Below are positions 16,111 through 25,508 of a stretch of 64,000 nt of DNA, piece by piece. This DNA is from an uncultured Eubacteriales bacterium (GTDB lineage Bacteria > Bacillota > Clostridia > Lachnospirales > Lachnospiraceae). The stretch covers positions 1 through 64,000 of the forward strand of contig OMVU01000016.1 of NCBI GenBank assembly GCA_900314565.1. The letters run 5' to 3'. Position 1 is the first letter of the stretch; each line of letters opens with the position of its first letter. The position numbers and the translations under genes are program-made. The notes under the pieces are model-generated. The model made no database searches, was not told where the DNA came from, and saw only the letters and a program-made list of their open reading frames with translations.

Positions 16111-17427
16111 TCAGCTGTCAAGGAGAAATTCAGAGAGCACGGTGTTGCTCAGATCTGTCCCTCTCGATGTGAGCGCGATTCGCGTCCGGCCGTTCTCTGT
16201 TTCAACGGCGAGGAGCCCTTTTTTCGTGAGATCCTTTACTGTTTCCCCGTAGACATCCATGATTTCCAGGCCGAAGCTCTGCCTGAAATCCTGATCGGTC
16301 ACGCCCTCAGTCATCCGCAGACCCAGGAACATGAACTCTTCCATTGCATCCTTCATTGAGAGCCGGGTGAAATTACGGGTCGTTTTATCAGATAGATTCG
16401 CATCTGCGAATGCATCCTCCGCCAATACACATGCTTTTGCGTACACAGGCGTCTGTCTGCCTGCCTCTTTTATGTATACCTGTATGTCATCGGTGCAGTT
16501 CCAGCGGAACTCGCCCACGGGTCCGGACAGTATTTCGTGGAATTTGCTTTCTGTCCGAGCCGTCCCTTGCCGGGTGAAGGGATCCTGGTCCCCCGCAGAT
16601 CTCATTGACGCGGCTCTCATCATCGACGCAGCGCCAAGCCCGAGACCGAGATAATCCTTCCGCTTCCAGTAACGGACATTGTGGCTGCAGGCGAACCCCG
16701 GCTTAGCGTAATTTGAGATCTCATAGCGGCTGTAACCGAACCTCGCAAGCGTCTCTCCGACCGAAGCATACATCTCCCGCTCGCAGTCCTCGTCGGGCAG
16801 GTCGAGGAGTCCCCGCTCCGCCAGATCGTAAAACGGCGTCCCTTCCTCGATGATCAGGCTGTATGCGCTGATGTGTTCAGGACCCATCCGGGCGACCGTC
16901 GAAAGCGTTTCCGTCCAGCCCGCGCCTGTCTGTCCGGGCAGCGCGAACATGAGATCCACGTTGATATTCCGAATGCCGGCATCGCGAAGCTTTTGGTAAC
17001 ACACTTTGAAATCTTCGAAGCTGTGGATGCGGCCGAGCTTTTTCAGCTCGTTACTGTGGACTGACTGGAGTCCGCAGCTCACCCGGTTCACATTCCGGGA
17101 AAGGAAAGAAAACAGCCGGTCCTCATACACGCCGGGGTTCATTTCCATAGTGATCTCGGCATCAGGGAGAATCGTAAAACTGTCCCGGACTGCATCCATG
17201 ACGCGCTGCAGATCCTCCGGATCCATCACGGAGGGGGTCCCTCCCCCCAGGAAGACCGTATCGACCGGGACGGTCGGCACTTTTTTCCATGCCCTGATCT
17301 CGCGGACAAGCGCATCTGTGTAAGCACTCTTCATCGCGTCCCCGCCCGGCGCGGAGAGAAAGTCGCAGTAAGAGCATTTGCGGACGCAGAAAGGAAAATG
17401 GATATAGAGACCGAGAGCAGTGTACAT
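16111..17427 (-). CDS. hemW: HemW-like radical SAM protein (coproporphyrinogen-III-oxidase-like)
   Basis: HemW is a radical-SAM protein thought to insert or carry heme and is often misnamed HemN. The 438-residue protein opens LGLYIHFPFCVRKCSYCDF, which carries the CxxxCxxC iron-sulfur motif, and includes GGGTPSVMD and the HemW C-terminal domain. Near 290-330 it has a slightly longer, diverged insert (AGDQDPFTRQ). The ATG at 17427 gives the expected N-terminus; the GGAGG is 15 bases away, longer than ideal. It stands convergent with rpsT. In many Firmicutes hemW adjoins lepA; here they are 2 kb apart. Confidence 0.93.
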   Translation of the reverse strand: MYTALGLYIHFPFCVRKCSYCDFLSAPGGDAMKSAYTDALVREIRAWKKVPTVPVDTVFLGGGTPSVMDPEDLQRVMDAVRDSFTILPDAEITMEMNPGVYEDRLFSFLSRNVNRVSCGLQSVHSNELKKLGRIHSFEDFKVCYQKLRDAGIRNINVDLMFALPGQTGAGWTETLSTVARMGPEHISAYSLIIEEGTPFYDLAERGLLDLPDEDCEREMYASVGETLARFGYSRYEISNYAKPGFACSHNVRYWKRKDYLGLGLGAASMMRAASMRSAGDQDPFTRQGTARTESKFHEILSGPVGEFRWNCTDDIQVYIKEAGRQTPVYAKACVLAEDAFADANLSDKTTRNFTRLSMKDAMEEFMFLGLRMTEGVTDQDFRQSFGLEIMDVYGETVKDLTKKGLLAVETENGRTRIALTSRGTDLSNTVLSEFLLDS

Positions 17428-17540
17428 ATTGATCAGATAGAACCTCCGGTGTGTTCATGCAGTAAGAGTTTAAAATAAGGTACTTGCCAAAGAGGGCAGG
17501 AGGAATATACTAAGACATTGACAGATGCGGAATTTCGTAT

Positions 17541-17624
17541 CAGGAACGCCTCGGCGTTCCTGCCGCGCCTCACAGGGTGCAAAGTACCTTCCCCTTTGCG
17601 CGGCTGCAATCCGCAGTTCATTGC
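17541..17624. repeat. Intergenic palindromic repeat, diverged copy
   Basis: It opens with AGGAACGCC-TC-GGCGTTCCT, a near-perfect palindrome, followed by a stem CCGCGC...GCGCGG. The same two-hairpin plan recurs at 32202, 37929 and 59455, but the second hairpin here has a different interior. Confidence 0.7.
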
Positions 17625-17656
17625 TGTAAGCGTACATGTAAAGACAGGAGAAGATC

Positions 17657-18130
17657 ATGATTGAAAAACACAAGACCGTCTGGGTCGCGGAAAATGCTGT
17701 CCTCACAGGCGATATCACAATTGGAGAGGGTTCGAGCGTATGGTACGGCTCCGTACTCCGCGGGGACGAAGCTCCGATTACAATAGGAAAGAATACGAAT
17801 ATTCAGGATGGGGCAATCCTGCACGAAGCTGCCAAGTATCCGCTCGTGATCGGCGACGGCGTCACCGTCGGGCACAGGGCGGTCCTGCACGGATGCGAGA
17901 TCGGCGATAACGTCGTTGTCGGAATGGGAAGTATCGTGATGAACGGCGCGAAGATCGGAAAAAATTCGATCGTCGGCGCAGGCTCGCTCGTGACACAGAA
18001 TAAGGAGTTCCCTGAGGGGGTGCTGATCCTGGGATACCCGGCCAGAGTGGTACGAAATTTAAAGCCGGAAGAGATCGCCCACAATGTCTGGAACGCGGAG
18101 GAATATGTACGGCTCAATCCGCTTACGTAA
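17657..18130 (+). CDS. Gamma-carbonic-anhydrase-like hexapeptide-repeat protein
   Basis: The 157-residue protein is a left-handed beta-helix of hexapeptide repeats (ITIGEGSSVWYGSVLRGD, VIGDGVTVGHRAVLHG). His56, His73 and His78 have the spacing of the zinc ligands in the gamma-carbonic anhydrase/PaaY/YrdA family, and Arg35 with Asp37 correspond to its conserved salt bridge. Activity as an anhydrase cannot be told from sequence; many members have other or unknown roles. It acts in the cytoplasm as a predicted trimer. It stands alone between hemW and holA. Confidence 0.9.
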   Translation: MIEKHKTVWVAENAVLTGDITIGEGSSVWYGSVLRGDEAPITIGKNTNIQDGAILHEAAKYPLVIGDGVTVGHRAVLHGCEIGDNVVVGMGSIVMNGAKIGKNSIVGAGSLVTQNKEFPEGVLILGYPARVVRNLKPEEIAHNVWNAEEYVRLNPLT

Positions 18131-18190
18131 AACTGCGGACTTATCCACAGAAAATGTCCGGACGGCAGAAGATAGGAAGAAGCAGAATTT

Positions 18191-19201
18191 TCAGCTTTTC
18201 CGCTGTTCGGAGAACTGCACGAGCAGCAGCTCAACAGACAGCCGGTCTCCGATCCGGCCGGTCTTCACGGATTCCTCCATCTCGATGCACTTCGCCACAT
18301 TGTCCCTGAGTCTTTGTACGGAGAAGCTCTTCGCCCGGTTCATATTGCGGCGGACGACAAAATCCCGCATACCGGTCCTCTGAACGATGGCTCCCGCAGA
18401 ATTCCCTTCGTCCATGAGTTCTCGTACAGTGAGCAGCTGGTTATACTGCCGCGCGATGAGGTAGAGGATGCGCATCGGAGGCTCCTTTAAGGAGAGCAGG
18501 TCCGCGTACAGGGAGAGCGCTTTCGCCTGGTTCCCGTCAGTGATCGCGTCGATCATCTCGAAGATCCGGTTCTCAAGCTGCGTTCCCGTGATCGCGTCGA
18601 TATCCTGCCTCGTCACGGCCTTCTGTCCGCTGCAGTAGTTTATCAGTTTGTCGATCTCGAGCATGATGTGACTCATATCCGTGCCGGTCCTCGAGAGGAG
18701 ATAGTTCATATCGTTCCGCGAGATGGAAAGCCCGCCTTTTTTCAGGAGATTTGCGCCCCACTGGAGAAGCTTATCCTCCTTCTGAGCAGTGAACTCCGAG
18801 ACATAGCCGGCTGCGCGGACAGCCTTGAAGAGGCGGTTCCTCTTGTCGACTTCTCCCTCTGAGAAGACGATGACTGCGTGCTCAGGGATATTTTTCATAT
18901 AGTCCGGAAGAAGTTCGCAGCTGCCCTTGAAGAAACCGCTGTCCTTAACGCGGATGAGCCTGTGCTCCGCAAAGAAAGGGATCGTCTCCGCGAAATCAAT
19001 GATATCCGATTCCTTTGTTTTATCTCCCTCGAAGAGGGCCCGGTTCATTGTGTCAGATTCCGGGAGGACAGCACTGCAGAGCTTGTCTGTGTAAAAAAGG
19101 CGGAGATAGCTCTCGGGCCCGTAGAGCAGGTAGACGCGGGCGAATGTATTCTGTTTGATATCATCGTTGATTCGCTTCAAGGAAACCTCCGGAAAGATCA
19201 C
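18191..19201 (-). CDS. holA: DNA polymerase III delta subunit
   Basis: HolA is the wrench subunit of the clamp loader that opens the sliding clamp for replication. The 336 residues match the family: VYLLYGPESYLR near the N-terminus, the TGTDMSHIMLEIDKL region in the middle, and a helical C-terminal collar domain. The start is GTG at 19201 and has only a weak Shine-Dalgarno. A divergent promoter pair separates it from lepA. Confidence 0.93.
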   Translation of the reverse strand: MIFPEVSLKRINDDIKQNTFARVYLLYGPESYLRLFYTDKLCSAVLPESDTMNRALFEGDKTKESDIIDFAETIPFFAEHRLIRVKDSGFFKGSCELLPDYMKNIPEHAVIVFSEGEVDKRNRLFKAVRAAGYVSEFTAQKEDKLLQWGANLLKKGGLSISRNDMNYLLSRTGTDMSHIMLEIDKLINYCSGQKAVTRQDIDAITGTQLENRIFEMIDAITDGNQAKALSLYADLLSLKEPPMRILYLIARQYNQLLTVRELMDEGNSAGAIVQRTGMRDFVVRRNMNRAKSFSVQRLRDNVAKCIEMEESVKTGRIGDRLSVELLLVQFSEQRKS

Positions 19202-19233
19202 GTACTCGCAGCCTGTGCAGTCACTTTCAGTTT

Positions 19234-19262
19234 ATGATAATACGCATCGCAAATGTTCGCAA
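19234..19262 (-). promoter_or_regulatory. holA promoter
   Basis: On the minus strand TTGCGA (19262-19257), 17 bases, TATCAT (19239-19234). Confidence 0.6.
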
Positions 19263-19279
19263 GTACGCTTCGGGACAGA

Positions 19280-19308
19280 TTGCATTTGGAGAGGACCTCT
19301 GATAAAAT
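19280..19308 (+). promoter_or_regulatory. lepA promoter
   Basis: TTGCAT (19280-19285), 17-base spacer, TAAAAT (19303-19308), about 50 bases before the lepA ATG. Confidence 0.75.
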
Positions 19309-19360
19309 GGCTCTTACGAATGATTGAACAGATATAATGTATTATTACAGAGGACAGAGA

Positions 19361-21166
19361 ATGGATCAGAGCAATATCAGGAACTTTTGTATAATAGCTC
19401 ATATAGACCACGGCAAGTCCACCCTCGCGGACCGCATTATCCAGATGACAGGACTCCTGACCGAGCGTGAGATGCAGGAGCAGGTCCTCGACAACATGGA
19501 TCTCGAGCGGGAGCGCGGGATCACGATCAAGGCCCAGACGGTCCGGACGATCTACCGGGCGGACGACGGGCAGGAATATGTCTTCAACCTGATCGACACG
19601 CCGGGCCATGTCGACTTTAATTATGAAGTGTCGCGCTCGCTCGCAGCCTGCGACGGGGCTGTGCTCGTTGTCGATGCGACCCAGGGTGTTGAGGCGCAGA
19701 CCCTCGGAAATGTTTATCTCGCCCTTGACCACGATCTCGAGATCCAGACGGTCATCAACAAGATCGATCTGCCGAGCGCCCAGCCGGATGAAGTCGCACA
19801 GGAGGTCGAGGATATTATCGGGATCGAGGCGATGGACGCCCCGCGCATCTCTGCGAAGACCGGACTCAATGTACATGAAGTGCTCGAAGCGATCGTTACG
19901 AATCTTCCGTCACCGAGCGGGGATCCGGAAAAGCCGCTCAAGGCGCTCATTTTTGACTCCCTCTATGATTCTTACAGGGGAGTCATCGTCTTTTGCCGCG
20001 TGATGGACGGCAGGATGAGGAAGGGCACGCGGATCCGCATGATGGCTACGGGGGCTGAATTTGAGGTCGTCGAGGTGGGATATTTCGGACCGGGACGTTT
20101 TCTGCCCTGTGAGGAGCTTTCAGCGGGCGAGGTCGGTTATGTGACAGCCAGCATCAAGGAGATCCGCGATTCTCGCGTCGGCGATACGATCACGGAGGCT
20201 GCGCGCCCCTGTGAGGAGTCCCTGCCGGGCTATAAGGAACCTCAGCCGATGGTCTACTGCGGCATTTACCCGGCAGATACACCCCGCTATCCGGATCTTC
20301 GGGACGCGCTCGAGAAGCTGCAGCTCAATGACGCGGCTCTTCAGTTCGAGCCGGAGACATCCCAGGCGCTGGGCTTCGGTTTCCGCTGCGGATTTCTTGG
20401 TCTGCTGCACCTCGATGTCATCACGCAGCGGCTCGAGAGAGAGTATGACCTGGATCTTGTGACGACTGCGCCGTCCGTCATTTACAAGATCCACAAGACA
20501 GACGGGACAGTGATCGACCTGACCAACCCGTCCAACCTTCCGGCGCCGTCGGAGATCGATTATATGGAGGAGCCGATGGTCCGCGCGGAGATCATGGTCA
20601 CGACGGAGTATATCGGTTCGATCATGACGCTCTGCCAGGAGCGCCGAGGCGTCTATGAGGGTACGGACTACGTCGAGACGACACGTGCGATCCTCAAATA
20701 CAAGCTGCCGCTCAATGAGATCATTTACGATTTCTTTGACGCGCTGAAGAGCCGGTCGAGGGGGTATGCGTCCTTCGACTACGAGCCGATCGGCTACGAG
20801 CAGTCGGAGCTTGTCAAGATGGATATCCTGGTGAACCATGAGACGGTCGACGCGCTCTCCTTTATCGTATATGCACCGTCCGCCTATGAGCGAGGCTCGA
20901 AGATGTGCGAAAAGCTCAAGAAGGAAATCCCAAGACAGCTCTTTGACATCCCGATCCAGGCCGCGATCGGCTCCAAGATCATCGCGAGGGAGACCGTCCG
21001 GCAGATGCGCAAGGATGTCCTTGCCAAGTGTTACGGCGGAGATATTTCACGAAAGAGAAAGCTGCTTGAAAAGCAGAAGGAAGGCAAGAAGAAGATGCGC
21101 CAGATCGGCAATGTCGATATTCCGAAGGATGCCTTCCTGAATGTACTCAAGCTGGATGAGGAATAA
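19361..21166 (+). CDS. lepA: Elongation factor 4 (LepA), ribosome-associated GTPase
   Basis: LepA is a translational GTPase related to EF-G, linked to back-translocation and initiation quality control. The start at ATG 19361 follows GAGGAC and gives 601 residues, the standard length. The G-domain carries [18 protein letters not shown] and NKIDLP. Domain II, the EF-G-like domains and the lysine-rich LepA C-terminal domain follow. Its stop lies 7 bases before the uvrA start, and the uvrA Shine-Dalgarno (GAGGAA) is inside the last codons, so the two genes are coupled. Confidence 0.97.
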   Translation: MDQSNIRNFCIIAHIDHGKSTLADRIIQMTGLLTEREMQEQVLDNMDLERERGITIKAQTVRTIYRADDGQEYVFNLIDTPGHVDFNYEVSRSLAACDGAVLVVDATQGVEAQTLGNVYLALDHDLEIQTVINKIDLPSAQPDEVAQEVEDIIGIEAMDAPRISAKTGLNVHEVLEAIVTNLPSPSGDPEKPLKALIFDSLYDSYRGVIVFCRVMDGRMRKGTRIRMMATGAEFEVVEVGYFGPGRFLPCEELSAGEVGYVTASIKEIRDSRVGDTITEAARPCEESLPGYKEPQPMVYCGIYPADTPRYPDLRDALEKLQLNDAALQFEPETSQALGFGFRCGFLGLLHLDVITQRLEREYDLDLVTTAPSVIYKIHKTDGTVIDLTNPSNLPAPSEIDYMEEPMVRAEIMVTTEYIGSIMTLCQERRGVYEGTDYVETTRAILKYKLPLNEIIYDFFDALKSRSRGYASFDYEPIGYEQSELVKMDILVNHETVDALSFIVYAPSAYERGSKMCEKLKKEIPRQLFDIPIQAAIGSKIIARETVRQMRKDVLAKCYGGDISRKRKLLEKQKEGKKKMRQIGNVDIPKDAFLNVLKLDEE

Positions 21167-21173
21167 GCAATCT

Positions 21174-24026
21174 ATGCGGGAAATGAAATTCATCAGCATC
21201 CGCGGCGCGAATGTCAACAACCTGAAAGACCTCTCCGTCGAGATCCCGAGAAATGAGCTGGTGGTCTTCACCGGCCTCTCGGGTTCCGGCAAGAGCTCGC
21301 TCGCTTTTGACACGATCTACGCTGAGGGACAGCGCAGATATATGGAGTCGCTGTCTTCGTACGCGAGACAGTTCCTGGGACAGATGGAGAAGCCCGACGT
21401 CGAGAGCATCGAGGGACTTCCTCCGGCAATTTCGATCGATCAGAAATCGACGAACCGAAATCCCCGATCGACTGTCGGGACTGTGACGGAGATCTATGAT
21501 TATCTCCGTCTTTTATATGCCAGGATCGGGATCCCGCACTGTCCGAACTGCGGGCGCGTGATCGAAAAGCAGACCGTGGATCAGATGGTCGACCGGATCA
21601 TGGCGCTTCCGGAAAGGAGCAGGATCCAGCTGCTCGCCCCGGTCGTGAGGGGAAGAAAAGGGCGGCACGAGAAGATCTTCGAGCAGGCCAGAAAGAGCGG
21701 ATATGTCCGCGTGATGGTCGACGGCAGCATGTACGAGCTGTCGGAGGAGATCAAACTTGACAAGAATATCAAGCACAATATCGAGATCGTCGTGGACCGT
21801 CTCGTCGTAAAGCCGGGCATTGAAAAGCGCCTTACGGATTCCATTGAGACCGTCCTGCACCTCTCTGAGGGGCTGGTCATGATCGACACGATGGACGGCA
21901 ATGTCATGACGCTGAGCTCCAGCTTTGCGTGTCCGGACTGCGGGATCTCCATCGAGGAGATCGAGCCGAGAAGCTTTTCATTTAACAATCCGTTCGGCGC
22001 CTGCCCTGTCTGCGCGGGACTCGGCTATAAGATGGAATTCGATCTGAGGAGGATCATTCCGGATGAATCGCTCTCCATCATGCAGAACGCGATCGTCGTG
22101 CCCGGATGGCAGAGCGCATCTGATTCCTCCTCATTTACGCACCAGATCCTCAGTGCACTTGCGGAGGAATACGGGTTCGACCTCAATACGCCTTTTAATA
22201 AATATCCGCCGAAGATCAGGAAAATACTTGTCGAGGGAACGGACGGGCATGAGGTGAAAGTCCGCTACAGAGGCCAGCGGGGAGAGGGCGTCTACGACGT
22301 CGCGTTCGAAGGCCTCATCCGGAATGTCGAGCGGCGCTATCGCGAGACTTTCTCGGAATCTTCCAAGGCGGAGTACGAAAAGTTCATGGAGATCACGCCG
22401 TGCAGTGCCTGCGGCGGGCAGAGGCTCCGGAGTTCGGCGCTCGCTGTCACGGTCGGGGATAAAAATATCACTGCGGTCACAGATCTGTCTGTCACAAAGC
22501 TCCTGGAATTTTTTGAGACGCTTGAAATTTCCGAAATGCAGCGCATGATCGGCCGGCAGATCCTGAAGGAGATCGTCTCCCGTGTCAAATTTCTGCGGGA
22601 TGTAGGTCTTGATTATCTGACCCTCTCAAGGGCGACGGGAACGCTGTCCGGCGGAGAGGCGCAGAGGATCCGTCTCGCGACTCAGATCGGGTCGGGACTT
22701 GTGGGTGTCGCCTATATTCTCGACGAGCCGTCGATCGGACTGCACCAGCGGGACAACGAGAAGCTGCTGAACACGCTCAGATCCCTTCGGGACCTGGGAA
22801 ATACGCTGATCGTCGTCGAACATGACGAGGACACCATGCGGGCTGCAGACTGTATCGTGGATATCGGTCCGGGCGCGGGCGAGCACGGCGGGAAGCTGGT
22901 CGCGATCGGCTCGGTCGAAGATATCATCAACACGGAGGGGTCGATCACAGGGCAGTACCTGAGCGGAAAAAAGTTCATTCCGGTGCCGAAGGAGAGAAGG
23001 GAGCCCTCCGACTGGCTGCAGATACGGGGCGCGGAGCTCCACAACCTGCACGGGGTGGACGTCGATATTCCTCTGGGGGTATTTACCTGCGTCACGGGCG
23101 TGTCGGGTTCCGGGAAGAGTTCTCTCATCAACGAGATCCTCTTTAAGCGGCTGTCGCACGATCTGAACCGGTCCCATGAGATCGCAGGTCCCCATAAGGC
23201 CATGTACGGGATCGATAAGCTCGACAAGGTCATCAATATCGACCAGTCTCCGATCGGCAGAACGCCGAGGTCAAATCCCGCGACCTATACGGGAGTTTTC
23301 GACATGATCCGCGATCTCTTCGCGGGGACGGTCGACGCGAAGATGCGCGGCTACAAAAAGGGCCGTTTCTCCTTCAATGTCAAGGGCGGCCGGTGCGAGG
23401 CCTGCCAGGGGGACGGCATTCGAAAGATCGAGATGCATTTCCTGCCGGACGTCTATGTGCCCTGTGAGGTATGCCACGGAAGGCGGTATAACAGGGAGAC
23501 GCTGGAGGTGCAGTATAAGGGGAAGAGCATCTATGATGTCCTCAATATGACGGTCGAGGAGGCTCTGGAGTTCTTCGAAAATGTACCCCGCATCCGGAAC
23601 AAGATCCGGACGCTCTACGATGTCGGGCTGTCCTACGTACGGCTCGGCCAGCCGTCTACGGAGCTGTCCGGCGGTGAGGCTCAGCGCATAAAGCTCGCAG
23701 CGGAGCTGTCCAAAAGATCGACCGGGAAGACGATCTACATACTGGATGAGCCGACAACGGGACTCCATTTTGAGGATGTGAATAAGCTTGTCGGGATTCT
23801 GCACCGCTTCACGGAGGACGGAAATACGGTCGTTGTGATCGAACATAATCTCGATGTGATCAAGACTGCGGATTATATTATTGATCTGGGCCCTGAGGGC
23901 GGAGACCGCGGCGGGACCATCGTTGCATGCGGGACACCGGAGAGCGTTGCGGAGAATCCGAACTCGTATACGGGAGTGTTCATTAAAAAGGAACTCATGA
24001 AAGCCCGGGCGAGGGAAAATTATTAA
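21174..24026 (+). CDS. uvrA: UvrABC excinuclease subunit A
   Basis: UvrA finds DNA damage and loads UvrB in nucleotide-excision repair. The 950-residue protein (start ATG 21174, MREMKF; ATG 21183 is possible) has two ABC ATPase modules: Walker [10 protein letters not shown] near residue 30 and GVSGSGKSS in the second half, each with LSGGEAQR signatures. Zinc fingers include CPDCG/CPVC and the CEACQGDG...[10 protein letters not shown] module. Full length, no break. It follows lepA closely. An IS-like palindromic element and a stem-loop with a U-rich tail follow. Confidence 0.98.
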   Translation: MREMKFISIRGANVNNLKDLSVEIPRNELVVFTGLSGSGKSSLAFDTIYAEGQRRYMESLSSYARQFLGQMEKPDVESIEGLPPAISIDQKSTNRNPRSTVGTVTEIYDYLRLLYARIGIPHCPNCGRVIEKQTVDQMVDRIMALPERSRIQLLAPVVRGRKGRHEKIFEQARKSGYVRVMVDGSMYELSEEIKLDKNIKHNIEIVVDRLVVKPGIEKRLTDSIETVLHLSEGLVMIDTMDGNVMTLSSSFACPDCGISIEEIEPRSFSFNNPFGACPVCAGLGYKMEFDLRRIIPDESLSIMQNAIVVPGWQSASDSSSFTHQILSALAEEYGFDLNTPFNKYPPKIRKILVEGTDGHEVKVRYRGQRGEGVYDVAFEGLIRNVERRYRETFSESSKAEYEKFMEITPCSACGGQRLRSSALAVTVGDKNITAVTDLSVTKLLEFFETLEISEMQRMIGRQILKEIVSRVKFLRDVGLDYLTLSRATGTLSGGEAQRIRLATQIGSGLVGVAYILDEPSIGLHQRDNEKLLNTLRSLRDLGNTLIVVEHDEDTMRAADCIVDIGPGAGEHGGKLVAIGSVEDIINTEGSITGQYLSGKKFIPVPKERREPSDWLQIRGAELHNLHGVDVDIPLGVFTCVTGVSGSGKSSLINEILFKRLSHDLNRSHEIAGPHKAMYGIDKLDKVINIDQSPIGRTPRSNPATYTGVFDMIRDLFAGTVDAKMRGYKKGRFSFNVKGGRCEACQGDGIRKIEMHFLPDVYVPCEVCHGRRYNRETLEVQYKGKSIYDVLNMTVEEALEFFENVPRIRNKIRTLYDVGLSYVRLGQPSTELSGGEAQRIKLAAELSKRSTGKTIYILDEPTTGLHFEDVNKLVGILHRFTEDGNTVVVIEHNLDVIKTADYIIDLGPEGGDRGGTIVACGTPESVAENPNSYTGVFIKKELMKARARENY

Positions 24027-24029
24027 CTC

Positions 24030-24180
24030 AAACTTCCCACATCCTTTACTTTAAGGCTCCCGGAATAAATATTTCCACGTCGGGACGCTCCCGCTCGCTC
24101 GCACTGGCAGCGGTACTAACAGATTTTTGAAGCTTTCGCTTTAAAAAGGTCGCCACCACGCTGATGCATGTGGGAAGTTT
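24030..24180. mobile_element. MITE-like element, copy 1 (internally deleted)
   Basis: Thirteen-base perfect terminal inverted repeats, AAACTTCCCACAT (24030-24042) and ATGTGGGAAGTTT (24168-24180), enclose about 150 bp with no coding frame. About 65 bases of the core (24056-24120) are almost identical to the reverse complement of 45205-45269 in copy 2. It lies directly after the uvrA stop codon and may replace or supply a terminator. Confidence 0.75.
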
Positions 24181-24405
24181 TAGCTATTAACATGTACAGT
24201 CAGGAGAAATACTGATCACGGCCTGTTCAAGCCTGCCTGCACCGGCTGTGATCTCTTTTCAGCTGAAGTCGGTGAGTCAGGCTTTAGATGGGAGCACTGA
24301 AAGCGCGGGAGGCCTGTGCAGTCAGGCGGTCTCAGGCCTGTCATGTCAGGCTGGTTATCTGAACAGTAACAGAAACGAATGATGACCGAAATTAAGGAAA
24401 GGGCA
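24181..24405. other. Non-coding stretch between MITE copy and mreB promoter
   Basis: Apart from the stem-loop listed at 24214, this stretch shows several copies of GTCAGG-type words (near 24195, 24273, 24324, 24346) but no gene I can support. A 65-codon open frame on the minus strand has no Shine-Dalgarno and no recognisable product. Confidence 0.4.
24214..24259 (+). terminator. Possible uvrA terminator
   Basis: GATCACGGCC (24214-24223) pairs with GGCTGTGATC (24244-24253), with one G-U pair, followed by TCTTTT. The 20-base loop makes it weaker than a classic terminator. Confidence 0.4.
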
Positions 24406-24434
24406 TTGAACAAAAAAGTGCCTTCGTGTATGAT
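24406..24434 (+). promoter_or_regulatory. mreB-recD2-comF promoter
   Basis: TTGAAC (24406-24411), 17 bases, TATGAT (24429-24434). Confidence 0.7.
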
Positions 24435-24435
24435 T

Positions 24436-24467
24436 AAATACAGCGGGCATACGCTCGCCGTATTTTT
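24436..24467 (+). terminator. Terminator-like hairpin in the mreB leader
   Basis: AAATAC-A-GCG (24436-24445) pairs with CGC-C-GTATTT (24456-24465) and is followed by T's. It begins within a few bases of the expected transcription start and precedes the mreB Shine-Dalgarno. It could terminate early transcripts or stabilise the 5' end. Confidence 0.4.
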
Positions 24468-24509
24468 CGTGTGTCCGGAAACATAAGAATGCTTTATGGG
24501 GAGGGCTTC

Positions 24510-25508
24510 ATGCCTGTTACAGATATAGGAATCGATCTCGGTTCATCGAACGTGGTAGTATATGCAAGAGGAAAGGGAATAGTGATCCGCGAACCTTCGG
24601 TCGCTGCCTATGACAAAGATGCGGATAAGATCCTTGCCTTCGGCGAGGAGGCCAGAGGGCTTATAGACCGCACGCAGGGCAATATCGTCGCGGTGCGCCC
24701 GCTTCGCGCGGGTGTCATATCGGATTATTCCGTTACAGAGAAGCTCCTGCGCCATTTCATACAGAAGGCGATCGGCCGCAGGGCATTCCGTAAACCTTTC
24801 GTCAGCATCTGCGTGCCGAGCGGCGTCACAGAGGTCGAAAAGAGGGCTGTATGGGAGGCGACTTATCAGGCCGGTGCCCGTGAGGTGACGATCGTCGAGG
24901 AGACGGTGGCTGCCGCGATCGGAGCAGGGATCGACATTACAAAACCGGTCGGCAACCTCATTGTGGATATCGGAGGGGCGACGACGAAGGCGGCGGTCAT
25001 CTCTCTCGGAGCCCCGGTCGTTATGGCTTCGAACCGGATCGGCGGCGACGTCATGAGCGAAGCGATCACCCGTTATGTGAGAAGGAACCACAGCCTGTTC
25101 ATAGGGGAAGGCATCGCTGAGGGAATCAAAATAAAGATCGGTACGGTCTGCCGGAGACCTGATACGGTGTCGATGCAGGTCACCGGACGAAACGTCATCA
25201 CAGGCCTGCCCCGCACGATTTCCATATCCTCGGATGAGGTCAGGAACGCGTGTGCCGAATCGGCCAGCGAGATCGTGGAGATGGTCCACTCCTTACTTGA
25301 GAAGACACCGCCGGAGCTTGCAGCGGATATCGTCGAGAGAGGAATCATCCTCACCGGCGGAGGAGCGAGAATGGACGGCTTTGAGGAAATGATCGAGGAG
25401 CGGACCGGGATCAATGCGATGACAGCCGAGAATCCGGAGTGCTGTGTCGCGGAAGGGACCGGACTTTACGTGGAAAAAATCGAGCAGCTGAGCCGCATGG
25501 AGAGATGA
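24510..25508 (+). CDS. mreB: MreB/Mbl-family rod-shape actin homologue
   Basis: MreB polymerises under the membrane and guides lateral wall synthesis. The 332 residues (start ATG 24510 after GGGGAGG) carry the actin-fold phosphate loop DIGIDLGSSNVVVYARGKG, the second phosphate motif LIVDIGGATTKAAVIS and the adenosine motif ILTGGGARMDGF. mreC and mreD are not nearby, so this may be an Mbl- or MreBH-like paralogue. Its stop overlaps the recD2 start by four bases (ATGA), an unusual coupling of a cell-shape gene to a DNA helicase gene. Confidence 0.93.
   Translation: MPVTDIGIDLGSSNVVVYARGKGIVIREPSVAAYDKDADKILAFGEEARGLIDRTQGNIVAVRPLRAGVISDYSVTEKLLRHFIQKAIGRRAFRKPFVSICVPSGVTEVEKRAVWEATYQAGAREVTIVEETVAAAIGAGIDITKPVGNLIVDIGGATTKAAVISLGAPVVMASNRIGGDVMSEAITRYVRRNHSLFIGEGIAEGIKIKIGTVCRRPDTVSMQVTGRNVITGLPRTISISSDEVRNACAESASEIVEMVHSLLEKTPPELAADIVERGIILTGGGARMDGFEEMIEERTGINAMTAENPECCVAEGTGLYVEKIEQLSRMER

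Noticed and set aside
24216-24413. Small minus-strand protein gene
   Set aside because: No ribosome-binding site, no motif, and it overlaps the promoter and stem-loop.
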